Of a stretch of 33,254 bases of DNA, positions 25,271 through 33,254 are shown in pieces; the stretch's first letter is position 1; each line of letters begins with the position of its first letter. Under the pieces are notes generated by a model. The model ran no database searches. It saw only the letters and a program-made list of their open reading frames with translations, and was not told the origin of the DNA. The DNA is taken from positions 1 to 33,254 of the forward strand of contig LFFE01000003.1 in the NCBI GenBank assembly GCA_001510385.1, written 5' to 3'. The DNA is from Actinobacteria bacterium casp-actino5. Its GTDB lineage: Bacteria > Actinomycetota > Acidimicrobiia > Acidimicrobiales > Ilumatobacteraceae. The position numbers and the translations under genes were made by a program.

Positions 25271-25397
25271 CGTACTAAAGCGCTCGTAGACCGAGTTGTC
25301 GTCTGACTCGTCACCGAACTCGTCTTCACCAACCTCTGCTCCAGATGACTGATCTTCAGCGGTGGGCGCACGCAGCGGAATCTGAACCGCTCACTAG
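25271..25397. other. Gap between convergent genes, with a possible coding remnant on the minus strand
   Basis: No ordinary gene fits here. On the minus strand one frame reads VQIPLRAPTAEDQSS, then GEDEFGDESDDNSVYERFS, and then runs on into antisense of the heliorhodopsin. It has a stop just upstream and no start codon. The acidic, low-complexity look resembles a C-terminal tail, perhaps a frameshifted extension of the zinc-ribbon gene. No GC-rich hairpin with a T-run is visible. Confidence 0.3.
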
Positions 25398-25700
25398 CTA
25401 CGACAATGACGGAGGAAGGTGACCACTTCCTCGTTCACGAAGTTCATTGGCGTCACACACCCGGCACCGAGTTTCGATATGCATCGCGGTGATCGACATT
25501 TGAGTACCTCGTGACCGCTCAATCAGCGGAACGGGATGCGCAATGACATCAGTCGATCCGCATCGATCACAGTGAGGATAAGCAGGCCGTTCCCAACTCA
25601 ATGAACAATTGCTGCAGGTCACGACGATGACTGCCTCTGTTCGCTGACCGGTGAGATGCTCATCGGTCGTGCAGTTCGGACAACTGATGTCGAGTGACAT
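25398..25700 (-). CDS. Small double zinc-ribbon protein
   Basis: A 100-residue soluble protein with three or four C-x2-C knuckles: CPNC (7-10), CSNC (29-32), CDRCG (44-48) and CRVC (79-82). The pattern suggests two zinc ribbons. It is unlike ribosomal proteins or known transcription factors that I recognise; such small zinc-ribbon proteins often bind nucleic acid or partner proteins. It starts 9 bases after the stop of the MFS gene and is probably cotranscribed with it. Its 3' end faces the heliorhodopsin gene across 127 bases. Function unknown. Confidence 0.8.
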   Translation of the reverse strand: MSLDISCPNCTTDEHLTGQRTEAVIVVTCSNCSLSWERPAYPHCDRCGSTDVIAHPVPLIERSRGTQMSITAMHIETRCRVCDANELRERGSGHLPPSLS

Positions 25701-25709
25701 GTCCTCAGG

Positions 25710-26930
25710 TTAGGCGGCCTGTTTCGTTGGCCGGTTCTCATCGGCTGGCAACGGCGTACACACAGCGATTATTCCAGCGGTGATCGGCAAGAGAACCATC
25801 AAGCGGGCTGCACTCGAATACGAACCAACCCAATCAGCAAGCAGTGAGAAGGTGAACGGGGCGACCGCAGTCGAAATAACCATCACCGACGTCATACGCC
25901 CTCGCCACGTTCCTAATGTTTCTCGCCCGATCCAGCGAGCCAGCAATGCTCCCTCGCTTGCAGCCATTGATGCAGCAGCTGACCCAAGGGCGACTGCAAA
26001 ACCAATCGCGCCAAGTCGAGACCCCACGAAGGTTAACGACATGACAGCAACCGACATCAGCAACATTGCGAACGGCACGACAATGCGACTTGGCACGCGA
26101 TCAACCAACCGGCCAATGGTGAGCGCCACAACCGCTGCCGAAATACTTTGCGGCAAAAAGTTGCTCGCCGCTGCTGCCGGAGACAACCCGCGTTCACCCA
26201 GCACTGCAATTTGGTGAAACGCAAGTGCTGTTGAGACAAATCCTGTTGTCGCATAACCGAACGTAACGACAAGAAAACCGTTTCTCCGGAGCTTTCGGGG
26301 AATCTGTGTCTCAGCGATCACTGGAGCAGTCGCTTCGTCGTCGGCATGCGGATGCTCAAGCCGAAGTCGACGAATCACCACTGACATCACCAGACCCACC
26401 ACTACGACAAAGATGCCCTCGACAACCCAAGTTGTCTTCCAACCAAGAGAAGGAATCAGACGGGCCGCAATAAACGGAGTGAGCGAGATTGTCGATCCTC
26501 CAAGTGCGGTCAACAAGCCAAGAGCCGCCCCGCGCCGTTGCAGAATATTTGTTGCAACAAACACGGATGCCGACAGTGGCATACCAGTTTGACCGAATGA
26601 GCGAAGGCCGTATATCGCGATGGTAAGCATCACGAGGTTCGTCGACACCGAGGCCAATATCGTTGCAAGGCACAAGCCAAGGGCAACCCAAGGCAGTATG
26701 TTCGCCACACCTTTTCGATCGATGACACGTCCGAGCCAGGTGCCGGTTGTCGAGGCCGCGAGCGTGCCGATCAGATACGCAAAGGTCAACTGACCACGGC
26801 TCACATCTAGATGGTCGGTCAACGGCTCGACAAAAACCGAAAATCCCGCTGTCTGACCTGGACCAGATAATGCGATAAGGACCGCGCCGGTACCGATAAT
26901 TGACCGGCGATGCTGTTGTTGTGTTGCCAC
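25710..26930 (-). CDS. Major facilitator superfamily transporter
   Basis: A 406-residue inner-membrane transporter. About 12 hydrophobic segments are visible in two halves, joined by a charged loop at about 190-215 (RRLRLEHPHADDEAT). The MFS motif A-like loop appears as LGRVIDRKG between segments 2 and 3, and its second copy as GRLVDRVPSR. The first segment has GPGQTAGFSVFVEPLTDHL, as in oxalate/formate-antiporter-like and related MFS members with unknown substrates. The start is the GTG at 26930, with AGGGAGA eight bases upstream. The closest gene pair is the small zinc-ribbon protein 9 bases downstream. Confidence 0.9.
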   Translation of the reverse strand: MATQQQHRRSIIGTGAVLIALSGPGQTAGFSVFVEPLTDHLDVSRGQLTFAYLIGTLAASTTGTWLGRVIDRKGVANILPWVALGLCLATILASVSTNLVMLTIAIYGLRSFGQTGMPLSASVFVATNILQRRGAALGLLTALGGSTISLTPFIAARLIPSLGWKTTWVVEGIFVVVVGLVMSVVIRRLRLEHPHADDEATAPVIAETQIPRKLRRNGFLVVTFGYATTGFVSTALAFHQIAVLGERGLSPAAAASNFLPQSISAAVVALTIGRLVDRVPSRIVVPFAMLLMSVAVMSLTFVGSRLGAIGFAVALGSAAASMAASEGALLARWIGRETLGTWRGRMTSVMVISTAVAPFTFSLLADWVGSYSSAARLMVLLPITAGIIAVCTPLPADENRPTKQAA

Positions 26931-26973
26931 GAATCTCCCTCTGAGCCGGTCTGAACCTACTCAGTGTGGACAC

Positions 26974-29058
26974 TCAGTTGGTGTACGTCTGCAATGCCCC
27001 GTTCTCATTTGCCAAGCGGGCCAACAGTGGCGACGGTTCCCAATGGGCACCGCCGAGCGACGCTGAGTAATGACGGATGCGCTCAACAATCTCAGCGAGA
27101 CCGACTGAGTCGGCCCAATGCATCGGGCCACCGCGGTACAACGGCCAGCCGTAGCCATTCACCCACACAACGTCAATATCACTGCCACGAATGGCGATCT
27201 TCTCTTCAAGAATCTTCGCTCCCTCGTTCACCATCGGGTACACGCAACGCTCAAGTACTTCTTGGTCGGTCACCTCGCGTTGCTCCACGCCTTGAGCGAT
27301 GGCAAAGTCTTTGATGAGGTGCTCAACTTCTGGGTCTGGAGTCGACGCCCGCGTATCAGGGTCATAGGTGTAGTAGCCGCGGCCGTTCTTCTGCCCGCGA
27401 CGACCGTTCTCACACAGCACCTCTCGCACGGTTGAACTCGATGACGTTTCCTCGTTCCAGCCAATGTCAAGGCCGGCAAGATCCATCATGGCGAATGGCC
27501 CCATCGGGAAACCGAAGTCGTACAGCACTCGGTCGATCTGGGCTGGCGTTGCGCCCTCAAGAATCATCCGGTCAGCTTCAGCACCACGCATAAACAGCAT
27601 CCGGTTGCCGACGAACCCATGACAGACACCGACGAGAACGGCGATCTTGTTCACCCGCTTCGAGATTGCCATTGCGGTCGCCACGGTCGTGTCGGACGAC
27701 TTTGCACCACGCACAACCTCAAGGAGTTTCATCACGTTTGCAGGTGAGAAGAAGTGCATACCGATCACACTCTCGGGGCGTGAAGTGACCGACGCAATCT
27801 CGTTGACATCAAGAGCAGATGTGTTTGATGCCATGATCGCCCCCGGCTTACAGATTTGATCAAGCTCAGCGAAGATCGTCTTCTTCAGCGCCATGTCTTC
27901 AAAGACTGCCTCAATGACGAGATCACAGTCGGCAAAATCTTGTTTGTCGGTAGACCCTGTAATCAGTGCCATCCGTTCCTCAACAGCCGAGGCCGGGATT
28001 GAACCGTTCGATGCTGAACGCTCATAGTTCTTTCGCACTACGGCGAGCCCACGATCAAGGCTCTCTTGATCACGCTCAACGATGGTGACAGGAATGCCAA
28101 CGTTGGCGAAGTTCATCGCAATGCCGCCACCCATGGTGCCAGCGCCGAGCACACCACAGTGCTTGACATCAACAATCGGGGTATCCGATGGAACATCTGG
28201 GACCTTGTTCGCAGCACGCTCAGCAAAGAACGCGTATCGCTGCGCTGCTGACTGGGGTCCAGTCATGAGTTCAGTGAACAACCGACGCTCGACGGCAAGA
28301 CCCTCGTCAAACGACAGGTTGGCTGCAGCCTCAATGCACTGAATGTTGTATTCAGGCGCAAGGAAACCGCGGGTCTTGCGGGCAATCGATGCCCTGAAGT
28401 TTGCGAAGAGTTCAGTATTTCCGCGAGCTTCAAGCACCTTCTCATCACGGTCACGTACTCGTGCGAGTGGCATGTTCTCGGCAATCGCTCGACGCGCGAA
28501 CGCAATCGCAGCTTCTCGGAGATCACCGTCGGTGACCTCGTCAACGAGCCCTGCCTCGCGAGCCTCTGCAGTTCCGATGTGGCGCCCAGACGTCATCATC
28601 TCGAGAGCCTTCAGAACTCCGGCGAGACGAGGCAACCGCTGCGTGCCACCTGCTCCCGGCAGCAGTCCAAGATTGACCTCTGGCAAACCAAACTTTGCTC
28701 CTGAGACGGCCACCCGGTAGTGCGCACACAACGCAACTTCGAGGCCACCTCCGAGGGCAGTGCCGTGGATTGCGGCGATCACTGGAATCGGCGCGTTCTC
28801 CATCGCATCCTGCACTTCTTGGAGGCCAGGGCCCTTTGGCGCCCCACCGAATTCGCTGATGTCGGCACCGGCAATAAACGTGCGACCCTCGCAGACGAGG
28901 ACGATGCCGGCGGCTCCATTGCTGACGGCGGTCGTCATGCCGTCGAGTAGTCCTTGACGGACATGCCAACTCAGCGCATTCACCGGCGGGTTGTCGACGA
29001 TGACAAGAGCGATCTCACCATCGGTCTCAAGGCGGACAGTTTCAGTCAGTTGCGTCAT
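26974..29058 (-). CDS. Fused enoyl-CoA hydratase/3-hydroxyacyl-CoA dehydrogenase (FadJ-like)
   Basis: A 694-residue bifunctional beta-oxidation enzyme. The N-terminal crotonase domain has the oxyanion segments FIAGADISEF and IHGTALGGGLEVALCA, with both catalytic glutamates present (GGGLEVAL and KFGLPEVNLGLLPGAGG). The dehydrogenase domain has the NAD motif GVLGAGTMGGGIAMNFA, VIEAVFEDMALK, ASNTSALDVNEIAS and the catalytic His in GMHFFSPANVMKLLEVV. Two C-terminal 3HCDH domains follow (NRMLFMRGAEAD, then WVNGYGWPLYRGGPMHWAD). It converts trans-2-enoyl-CoA to 3-oxoacyl-CoA in the cytosol. No thiolase is adjacent. It is transcribed toward the MFS gene but 43 bases separate them and each has its own start. 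Confidence 0.95.
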   Translation of the reverse strand: MTQLTETVRLETDGEIALVIVDNPPVNALSWHVRQGLLDGMTTAVSNGAAGIVLVCEGRTFIAGADISEFGGAPKGPGLQEVQDAMENAPIPVIAAIHGTALGGGLEVALCAHYRVAVSGAKFGLPEVNLGLLPGAGGTQRLPRLAGVLKALEMMTSGRHIGTAEAREAGLVDEVTDGDLREAAIAFARRAIAENMPLARVRDRDEKVLEARGNTELFANFRASIARKTRGFLAPEYNIQCIEAAANLSFDEGLAVERRLFTELMTGPQSAAQRYAFFAERAANKVPDVPSDTPIVDVKHCGVLGAGTMGGGIAMNFANVGIPVTIVERDQESLDRGLAVVRKNYERSASNGSIPASAVEERMALITGSTDKQDFADCDLVIEAVFEDMALKKTIFAELDQICKPGAIMASNTSALDVNEIASVTSRPESVIGMHFFSPANVMKLLEVVRGAKSSDTTVATAMAISKRVNKIAVLVGVCHGFVGNRMLFMRGAEADRMILEGATPAQIDRVLYDFGFPMGPFAMMDLAGLDIGWNEETSSSSTVREVLCENGRRGQKNGRGYYTYDPDTRASTPDPEVEHLIKDFAIAQGVEQREVTDQEVLERCVYPMVNEGAKILEEKIAIRGSDIDVVWVNGYGWPLYRGGPMHWADSVGLAEIVERIRHYSASLGGAHWEPSPLLARLANENGALQTYTN

Positions 29059-29234
29059 GCCTTAAGTCAAGCATTTTTCCGCTTGGCTCACGGCTTTGGA
29101 GGCCACCGCTCTGAGTGAACATTTGGTGCAACGTTGCGTCTAATTCGCCCTGACCACGAATTTCTCAACGCAATGACTTTCACCAGACGAACGATGTCAG
29201 CGATGAGCAGAATCAACCCTTATTTACGAACAAG
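29059..29234. other. Intergenic region between FadJ-like gene and tRNA-Leu
   Basis: 176 bases upstream of the FadJ-like start (minus) and downstream of the minus-strand tRNA-Leu. It should hold the FadJ promoter and any tRNA terminator. A weak hairpin CAAGC...GCTTG with an AT-rich loop occurs near 29068-29085, without a T-run. Nothing else recognised. Confidence 0.4.
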
Positions 29235-29320
29235 TGGTGGGCGAGGGGGGACTTGAACCCCCACGTCCTTACGGACACTGGCACCTGAAGCCAGCGCGTC
29301 TGCCATTCCGCCACTCGCCC
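29235..29320 (-). tRNA. tRNA-Leu, anticodon CAG
   Basis: Read on the minus strand: acceptor GGGCGAG pairing with CTCGCCC, discriminator A and encoded CCA. The anticodon arm is CTGGC-TTCAGGT-GCCAG, giving anticodon CAG (Leu, CUG). A long variable arm (GTGTCCGTAAGGACGT) identifies a class II tRNA as expected for leucine. T arm GGGGGTTCAAGTCCCCC is perfect. 86 bases including CCA. It lies head-to-head with the HisD-like gene, about 75 bases from its start. Confidence 0.96.
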
Positions 29321-29394
29321 GAGTGAGCACTTGGAATCTATCGGCACGACGACAGCCACTGCACCAAGGCCAATGCGTCGATATCTTGGTCAGC

Positions 29395-30717
29395 GTGAAT
29401 GTGCTTCGAGTTCAACGGTGGTCTGATATGGATGTCGCCGAGCGACAGCAGATTCTCCATCGCGGACTCGACGACATATTTGCACCCTCACTTCGCACGT
29501 CAATCGGTGATCTCATCGAAGATGTCCGCCAACGAGGTGACGCAGCCGTCTGTGATGCTCTCGAGCGATTTGATGGCATCACCACCACACCTCATGCTCT
29601 GCGACTCAGCGATTCCGAATATGAGTCAGCCAACGTTTCAGATGACGTCGCTGCGGCAATCGATGATGCGATTACCCACCTCCGAATCTTTAATGAACGC
29701 CAACTCGAGCATTCATCGTCGTGGTCACACGAAAGCGAACCCGGGCTCACCATTGGTGAGAAAGTCACGCCTATTACTTCCGTTGGTTTATTCACGCCGT
29801 CCGGCAAAGCCTCATACCCGAGCGTGACATATCAACTTGCCGTACCAGCGCTCGTTGCTGGAGTTCCCGAAATTGCAGTCGTTGTGCCCCCAGTGCCAGG
29901 CGGACAGGGTGAAGTTGACCCCGCAGTCATTCATGTGTGTCGCACTCTTGGTCTTCGCAACATCTTTCGGGTGAACGGACCTGCCGGCATTGCGGCGCTC
30001 GGGTTTGGCACTGAGTCGATTCCGAAAGTGAGAAAGATCGTCGGCCCTGGTTCGCCGGCAGTGACCATTGCTCAGGTCGAAATGCAGCGCCACGGAGTCT
30101 CGACAATGATGCTCCTCGGGCCAACCGAGTCTCTAGTGATCGCTGATGACACCGCTGATGTCATGCGGCTCGCCGCTGACCTTCTTATCGAGGCAGAACA
30201 CGGCACCGATACCTCTGTTGTGTTGGTCACCCCGTCGCCAGATCTTGCAGATCGCGTTGACATCGAACTTCAGCAACAACTCACTGAGTTGCCTGAAATT
30301 CGGGCAACTGCTGCTCGGGCTGCACTTGGTCCGAATGGCGGCTGCATCATCGTCAACGACCTCGACGAAGCGTGCACCGTTGCAAATCTGTACGCGGCCG
30401 AGCACCTTCAAATTGCAGTCGAAGAATCTGAGATCGAACGATGCGTTGATCAGATCGATCATGCCGGTGAAATGCTCATTGGCCAGCACACCCCATTTTC
30501 TGCCGCGAATTTTGTCATTGGCTGCCCCGCATCGCTTCCCACCTCAGGGTTCGCCCATGTGTCATCAGGAATCACTGCGCAAGCGTTCATGAAACGGACC
30601 GCAATTGCTCGAGCCACCGAAGAAGCACTACTTCGGATGGCTCCATCGATCACGGCCCTCGCGGATCACGAAGGCTTTCCAGCCCACGCAGCAGCCATAC
30701 GTCGTCGCCAAGGCTGA
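29395..30717 (+). CDS. Histidinol dehydrogenase-like protein with altered zinc ligands
   Basis: A 440-residue member of the HisD fold: FGTESIPKVRKIVGPGS, ADLLIEAEHGTDTSVVLVT, NLYAAEHLQI and LADHEGFPAHAAAI all align with HisD. Numbered from the GTG at 29395, H269, the catalytic E336/H337 and the zinc ligand H431 are kept. However, the E. coli zinc ligand Q259 is replaced by E266, and D360 by N372 (SAANFVIG instead of SAGDYASG); the usual NHVLPT is PASLPT and GPSE is GPTE. This is probably not the histidine-pathway enzyme. The gene has no his neighbours and is first in an operon with DUF3445 and PaaI-like genes. The start is uncertain (29395 or the GTG at 29401), without a clear ribosome binding site. 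Confidence 0.85.
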   Translation: MNVLRVQRWSDMDVAERQQILHRGLDDIFAPSLRTSIGDLIEDVRQRGDAAVCDALERFDGITTTPHALRLSDSEYESANVSDDVAAAIDDAITHLRIFNERQLEHSSSWSHESEPGLTIGEKVTPITSVGLFTPSGKASYPSVTYQLAVPALVAGVPEIAVVVPPVPGGQGEVDPAVIHVCRTLGLRNIFRVNGPAGIAALGFGTESIPKVRKIVGPGSPAVTIAQVEMQRHGVSTMMLLGPTESLVIADDTADVMRLAADLLIEAEHGTDTSVVLVTPSPDLADRVDIELQQQLTELPEIRATAARAALGPNGGCIIVNDLDEACTVANLYAAEHLQIAVEESEIERCVDQIDHAGEMLIGQHTPFSAANFVIGCPASLPTSGFAHVSSGITAQAFMKRTAIARATEEALLRMAPSITALADHEGFPAHAAAIRRRQG

Positions 30718-30719
30718 AC

Positions 30720-31592
30720 ATGTCGAGACGTCCGCCCTACGAACCGTGGCGCGAAACCAGTGGTGAGTTTCGTTGGCGGCTTGGGGTTCGCCCGCTTGAT
30801 CTTCGAAATTGGATTGAGATCGACGATCACGTAGAGGCCGAACTCGAAGCAAAGGCGAACATCATGGCTAGCCACCCGGCGACGGCATTCTGTGCGCTTG
30901 ACGGCACTGAAGATGCTGCGCAGGAGGTGCTTGACGAACTCGTCTCACACCTCCATGCCGAGCATCCAGAGTTTGCCAAAACTGTTGTGGTTGACGAAGC
31001 CCTGCATCCACTTGATGCCGCAGGTCGCATCGTTCAAGAAGACCTCGTGCTCATGGTTGAACGAGACAACAGGTTGGTTTTTGGGGCGGGAAGCGTGTGC
31101 TTTCCGAATCGCTGGGATCTTCAATCAAAACTCGGACTAACCATGTCCGAGGTGCATGAACCAGTAGCGCTGCTCAATGAACAACTCGGTCCCGTCATCG
31201 ACAACGTGCTCGACCGGCTTACCCCTGAGCGTCCAATGTGGCGACTTGGTTGGGGAGTTATTGATACAGACGACCTATATCAGGCGGTTGACGGCACCGC
31301 TGCTGCCCGACCAGTTGATGCTCCCCCATCAGCCCATCACTTGCGAATCGAACGTGAGACGCTTCGGAGATTTCCGAAGACCAACTGTGTGCTGTTCACG
31401 ATCAGAACCCACCAGATGCCACTTCCTGAACTGGTTGGTGTTGACCCAACATCTGCATCGGCACTTGCTGACGCAATCGAGTCGATGCCAGAACCGATCG
31501 CTGGGTATAAACAGCTCATTGTTTCAGGTCAACGGATTGCTGACTGGCTCCGCTCAAACGATGAACACTGTCTAACCTTCGAACATGAGTGA
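30720..31592 (+). CDS. DUF3445 protein, heme-dependent oxidative N-demethylase-like
   Basis: A 290-residue protein matching the DUF3445 pattern throughout: PPYEPWRETSGEFRWRLG near the N-terminus, VRPLDLRNWIEIDD, ALHPLDAAGRIVQEDLVLM, GSVCFPNRWDLQSKLGL, RPMWRLGWGVID and the RIERETLRRFPKTNCVLFTIRT segment. The family takes its description from a heme-containing oxidative N-demethylase acting on dimethylamine in pseudomonads (HODM, catalytic subunit). Here there is no separate reductase subunit nearby. The ATG follows the stop of the HisD-like gene by two bases, and its TGA overlaps the next gene by 8 bases, so the three are one operon. A role in amine N-dealkylation is inferred. Confidence 0.88.
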   Translation: MSRRPPYEPWRETSGEFRWRLGVRPLDLRNWIEIDDHVEAELEAKANIMASHPATAFCALDGTEDAAQEVLDELVSHLHAEHPEFAKTVVVDEALHPLDAAGRIVQEDLVLMVERDNRLVFGAGSVCFPNRWDLQSKLGLTMSEVHEPVALLNEQLGPVIDNVLDRLTPERPMWRLGWGVIDTDDLYQAVDGTAAARPVDAPPSAHHLRIERETLRRFPKTNCVLFTIRTHQMPLPELVGVDPTSASALADAIESMPEPIAGYKQLIVSGQRIADWLRSNDEHCLTFEHE

Positions 31593-32025
31593 CCCTGAGG
31601 CTCTCGTTAAACGACTGTTGAAGTTTGATCGTGTGTTCAACATGTTCAACATGGAGATGGTCGAGCTGACACACGAACGCTGTGTCATCGAAATGACCGT
31701 CACAGAAGACATGACAAATGGTGCCGGGGTCTGCCAGGGCGGAGTCATCTTCATACTCGCCGACACTGCGATGGCGATGTCGGCAAGCAGCCACGACGAG
31801 ATGGCGCTGGCAACAAATGGCTCGATCGAGTGGGTGAAGTCGGCGTACCCAGGCGATCGCCTCACCGCCGTCGGCACAACACGCTGGAAAGGCAAACGAC
31901 CAAGCCTTCATGATGCTGTCGTCACAAATCAGGATGGTGTTGAGATCGCCCACTTCTTTGGCCGGATGCAGCGCCTCGGGGGAACCATTAGCGAGTTTCT
32001 CGAAGAACGCGAACAACGCCCGTAG
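31585..32025 (+). CDS. PaaI-like hotdog acyl-CoA thioesterase
   Basis: A 146-residue hotdog-fold thioesterase. The core reads MTNGAGVCQGGVIFILADTAMAMSAS, which has the HGG/QGG-x-hydrophobic-x3-D of the PaaI group (the usual His is Gln), with the catalytic Asp in LADTAM. ATNGSIEWVKSAYPGDRLTAVG is the following strand region. PaaI hydrolyses hydroxylated phenylacetyl-CoA and similar ring CoA-esters. It overlaps the DUF3445 gene by 8 bases, and ends 60 bases before the acyl-CoA dehydrogenase. No other paa genes are in the window, so the natural substrate is open. Confidence 0.88.
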   Translation: MSDPEALVKRLLKFDRVFNMFNMEMVELTHERCVIEMTVTEDMTNGAGVCQGGVIFILADTAMAMSASSHDEMALATNGSIEWVKSAYPGDRLTAVGTTRWKGKRPSLHDAVVTNQDGVEIAHFFGRMQRLGGTISEFLEEREQRP

Positions 32026-32085
32026 TTCGCTAGGTCATTCCTTGCTGGGGGCGCCGCTCTGGTCGACAACTGGCAGAATGGGGTC

Positions 32086-33254
32086 ATGGCTGAATACCGC
32101 GCACCCATCGCCGACATCTCACATGCACTGACCAAGGTGGCAGGGCTTGACCACGTTCTTGGTCAAGAACTCTTCTCACATGTTGACACCGACACCGTTC
32201 TCGGAGTCCTCGAAGAAGTTGGACGATTCATGTCAGAAGTGATCGCACCAACAAATACTGACGGCGACAACATCAAAGCTCAGCGGCACAGCGATGCGAG
32301 TGTCACCACACCGGATTCCTTTAAGCCGGCATATGCGCAGTACGTTGCGTCCGGCTTCGGCGCAATGCCATTCGATGCTGAATACGGTGGCGCTGGATTT
32401 CCTTGGATGACCGCTCTCGCAGTTCAAGAAATGCTCAACAGCGCAAACATGGCAATGGCACTCTGCCCGCTGCTGACGCAGGGCGCCATCGACGCCATCG
32501 AAGCGCACGGGTCCCAAGAGCAGAAAGAGACCTACCTGCCGAAAATGCTGACCGGTGAGTGGGCTGGCACCATGAACCTGTCTGAACCGCAAGCAGGTAG
32601 CGATGTTGGTGCGGTGCGCACCAAAGCTGAGCCGGTCGGCGACGGCTCTTGGAAGATCACCGGAACAAAAATCTGGATCACCTTTGGTGAACATGACATG
32701 ACCGACCAGATCATCCACTTGGTCCTCGCCCGCACCCCCGGAGCGCCTCCCGGAACAAAAGGCATCTCGATGTTCCTTGTTCCAAAATTCTTGCTCAATG
32801 CCGATGGTTCGATCGGTGAGAAGAATGACGTGAGTTGTGTGTCGATCGAGCACAAGCTCGGCATCCACGGTTCGCCGACCTGCGTGATGTCGTACGGCGA
32901 GAGCACCGGCGCGATCGGATGGCTTGTCGGTGAAGAAAACGAAGGCATGCGCAACATGTTCACGATGATGAACAACGCTCGTCTTTCGGTCGGTCTGCAG
33001 GGCCTCGCCATCACTGAGCGGGCCTATCAAGATGCGGTGCAATACGCAAACGAACGTCGACAGGGTCGGGCGCTCGGTGCTCCGGCTGGTGAACAAAGCC
33101 TCATTGTTGAGCATCCGGATGTGCGGCGCTTACTAATGACTCAGCGTGCCTGGATCGACGCGATGCGCGCTCTCACCTACACGAATGCCGCGTTCCTCGA
33201 TATGTCGAAGGCTGCCACCGATGCTGAAGGGGCTCGGTCATGGCGTGAAAAGGC
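32086..33254 (+). CDS. Acyl-CoA dehydrogenase (FadE5-like), N-terminal part; continues past the window
   Basis: 389 codons of a larger protein, truncated by the right edge without a stop. The N-terminus MAEYRAPIADISHALTKVAG is the short acyl-CoA_DH_N extension of the roughly 600-residue FadE5-like class. The FAD-binding loop LSEPQAGSDVGAVRTKA and WKITGTKIWITFGEHDM follow, then SVGLQGLAITERAYQDAVQYANERRQGRA at the start of the C-terminal domain. The catalytic Glu lies beyond the window. It catalyses the first step of acyl-CoA beta-oxidation. The ATG at 32086 has GGGG four to five bases upstream. It lies 60 bases after the PaaI-like gene, probably with its own promoter or in the same operon. 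Confidence 0.93.
   Translation, partial: MAEYRAPIADISHALTKVAGLDHVLGQELFSHVDTDTVLGVLEEVGRFMSEVIAPTNTDGDNIKAQRHSDASVTTPDSFKPAYAQYVASGFGAMPFDAEYGGAGFPWMTALAVQEMLNSANMAMALCPLLTQGAIDAIEAHGSQEQKETYLPKMLTGEWAGTMNLSEPQAGSDVGAVRTKAEPVGDGSWKITGTKIWITFGEHDMTDQIIHLVLARTPGAPPGTKGISMFLVPKFLLNADGSIGEKNDVSCVSIEHKLGIHGSPTCVMSYGESTGAIGWLVGEENEGMRNMFTMMNNARLSVGLQGLAITERAYQDAVQYANERRQGRALGAPAGEQSLIVEHPDVRRLLMTQRAWIDAMRALTYTNAAFLDMSKAATDAEGARSWREK

Noticed and set aside
29238-29320. tRNA-Leu as an attachment site for a mobile element starting with the HisD-like gene
   Set aside because: The tRNA is complete, there is no integrase or repeated 3' end in the window, and the neighbouring genes look like ordinary metabolic genes.
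32233-33114. Minus-strand open frame of 293 codons opposite the acyl-CoA dehydrogenase
   Set aside because: The plus strand encodes clear acyl-CoA dehydrogenase motifs; the antisense translation is His/Arg-rich with no recognisable domain.
1-33254. CRISPR arrays, insertion sequences, prophage or toxin-antitoxin modules
   Set aside because: No repeated spacers, transposase or integrase motifs, or typical toxin pairs were seen on either strand; the lone HNH protein is not enough.

Overview
The window looks like a piece of an actinobacterial chromosome, most likely class Acidimicrobiia (Ilumatobacter/acIV-like aquatic lineages). This is inferred from gene content and not from a marker gene. The GC content is moderate, by eye in the mid-50s. 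Genes are very densely packed, with several convergent pairs separated by 0-6 bases. Two secreted proteins carry threonine-run linkers behind the signal peptide. There are many acyl-CoA genes, an F420-type luciferase-like oxidoreductase, a BVMO-type flavoprotein, a DUF6285/phosphotransferase pair and a heliorhodopsin.

Layout. Positions 1-1600 hold a partial DUF3303-like gene, then a scarred intergenic region with the 3' end of a tRNA-Gly and a truncated copy of the neighbouring secreted protein, then the full-length copy of that protein. Positions 1600-6500 hold an L,D-transpeptidase lipoprotein, glutamyl-Q tRNA(Asp) synthetase, an HNH nuclease, a zinc-ribbon polytopic membrane protein and a 2OG-Fe(II) oxygenase. 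Positions 6550-7570 hold an LPXTG surface protein interrupted by one in-frame TAG and followed by a clear terminator. Positions 7588-20500 are a catabolic block: crotonase, amidase, MaoC-like hotdog protein, an operon of acyl-CoA dehydrogenase + DUF6285 + APH-like kinase, two divergent acyl-CoA ligases, an M20 peptidase, a flavin monooxygenase and an LLM oxidoreductase. Positions 20500-22510 hold a PhyH dioxygenase, a small XdhC-like protein and endonuclease III.

Positions 22566-25270 form a tightly spaced plus-strand run: GFA-family zinc protein, cytosolic BtuF-like metal-receptor protein, SDR and heliorhodopsin. It is met head-on by a MFS transporter plus zinc-ribbon pair (25398-26930, minus). 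Positions 26974-29058 encode a fused enoyl-CoA hydratase/3-hydroxyacyl-CoA dehydrogenase, followed by tRNA-Leu(CAG). From 29395 to the window end there is a compact plus-strand operon: an atypical HisD-like dehydrogenase with altered zinc ligands, a DUF3445 heme-dependent N-demethylase-like protein, a PaaI-like thioesterase and the start of a large acyl-CoA dehydrogenase.

Taken together the window suggests a heterotroph that activates and beta-oxidises varied acyl and amine compounds. The most notable items are the heliorhodopsin and its gene neighbourhood, the HisD-like/DUF3445 operon, the split ACAD10/11-like module, and the scars of change (interrupted surface protein, tRNA fragment between duplicated gene ends).
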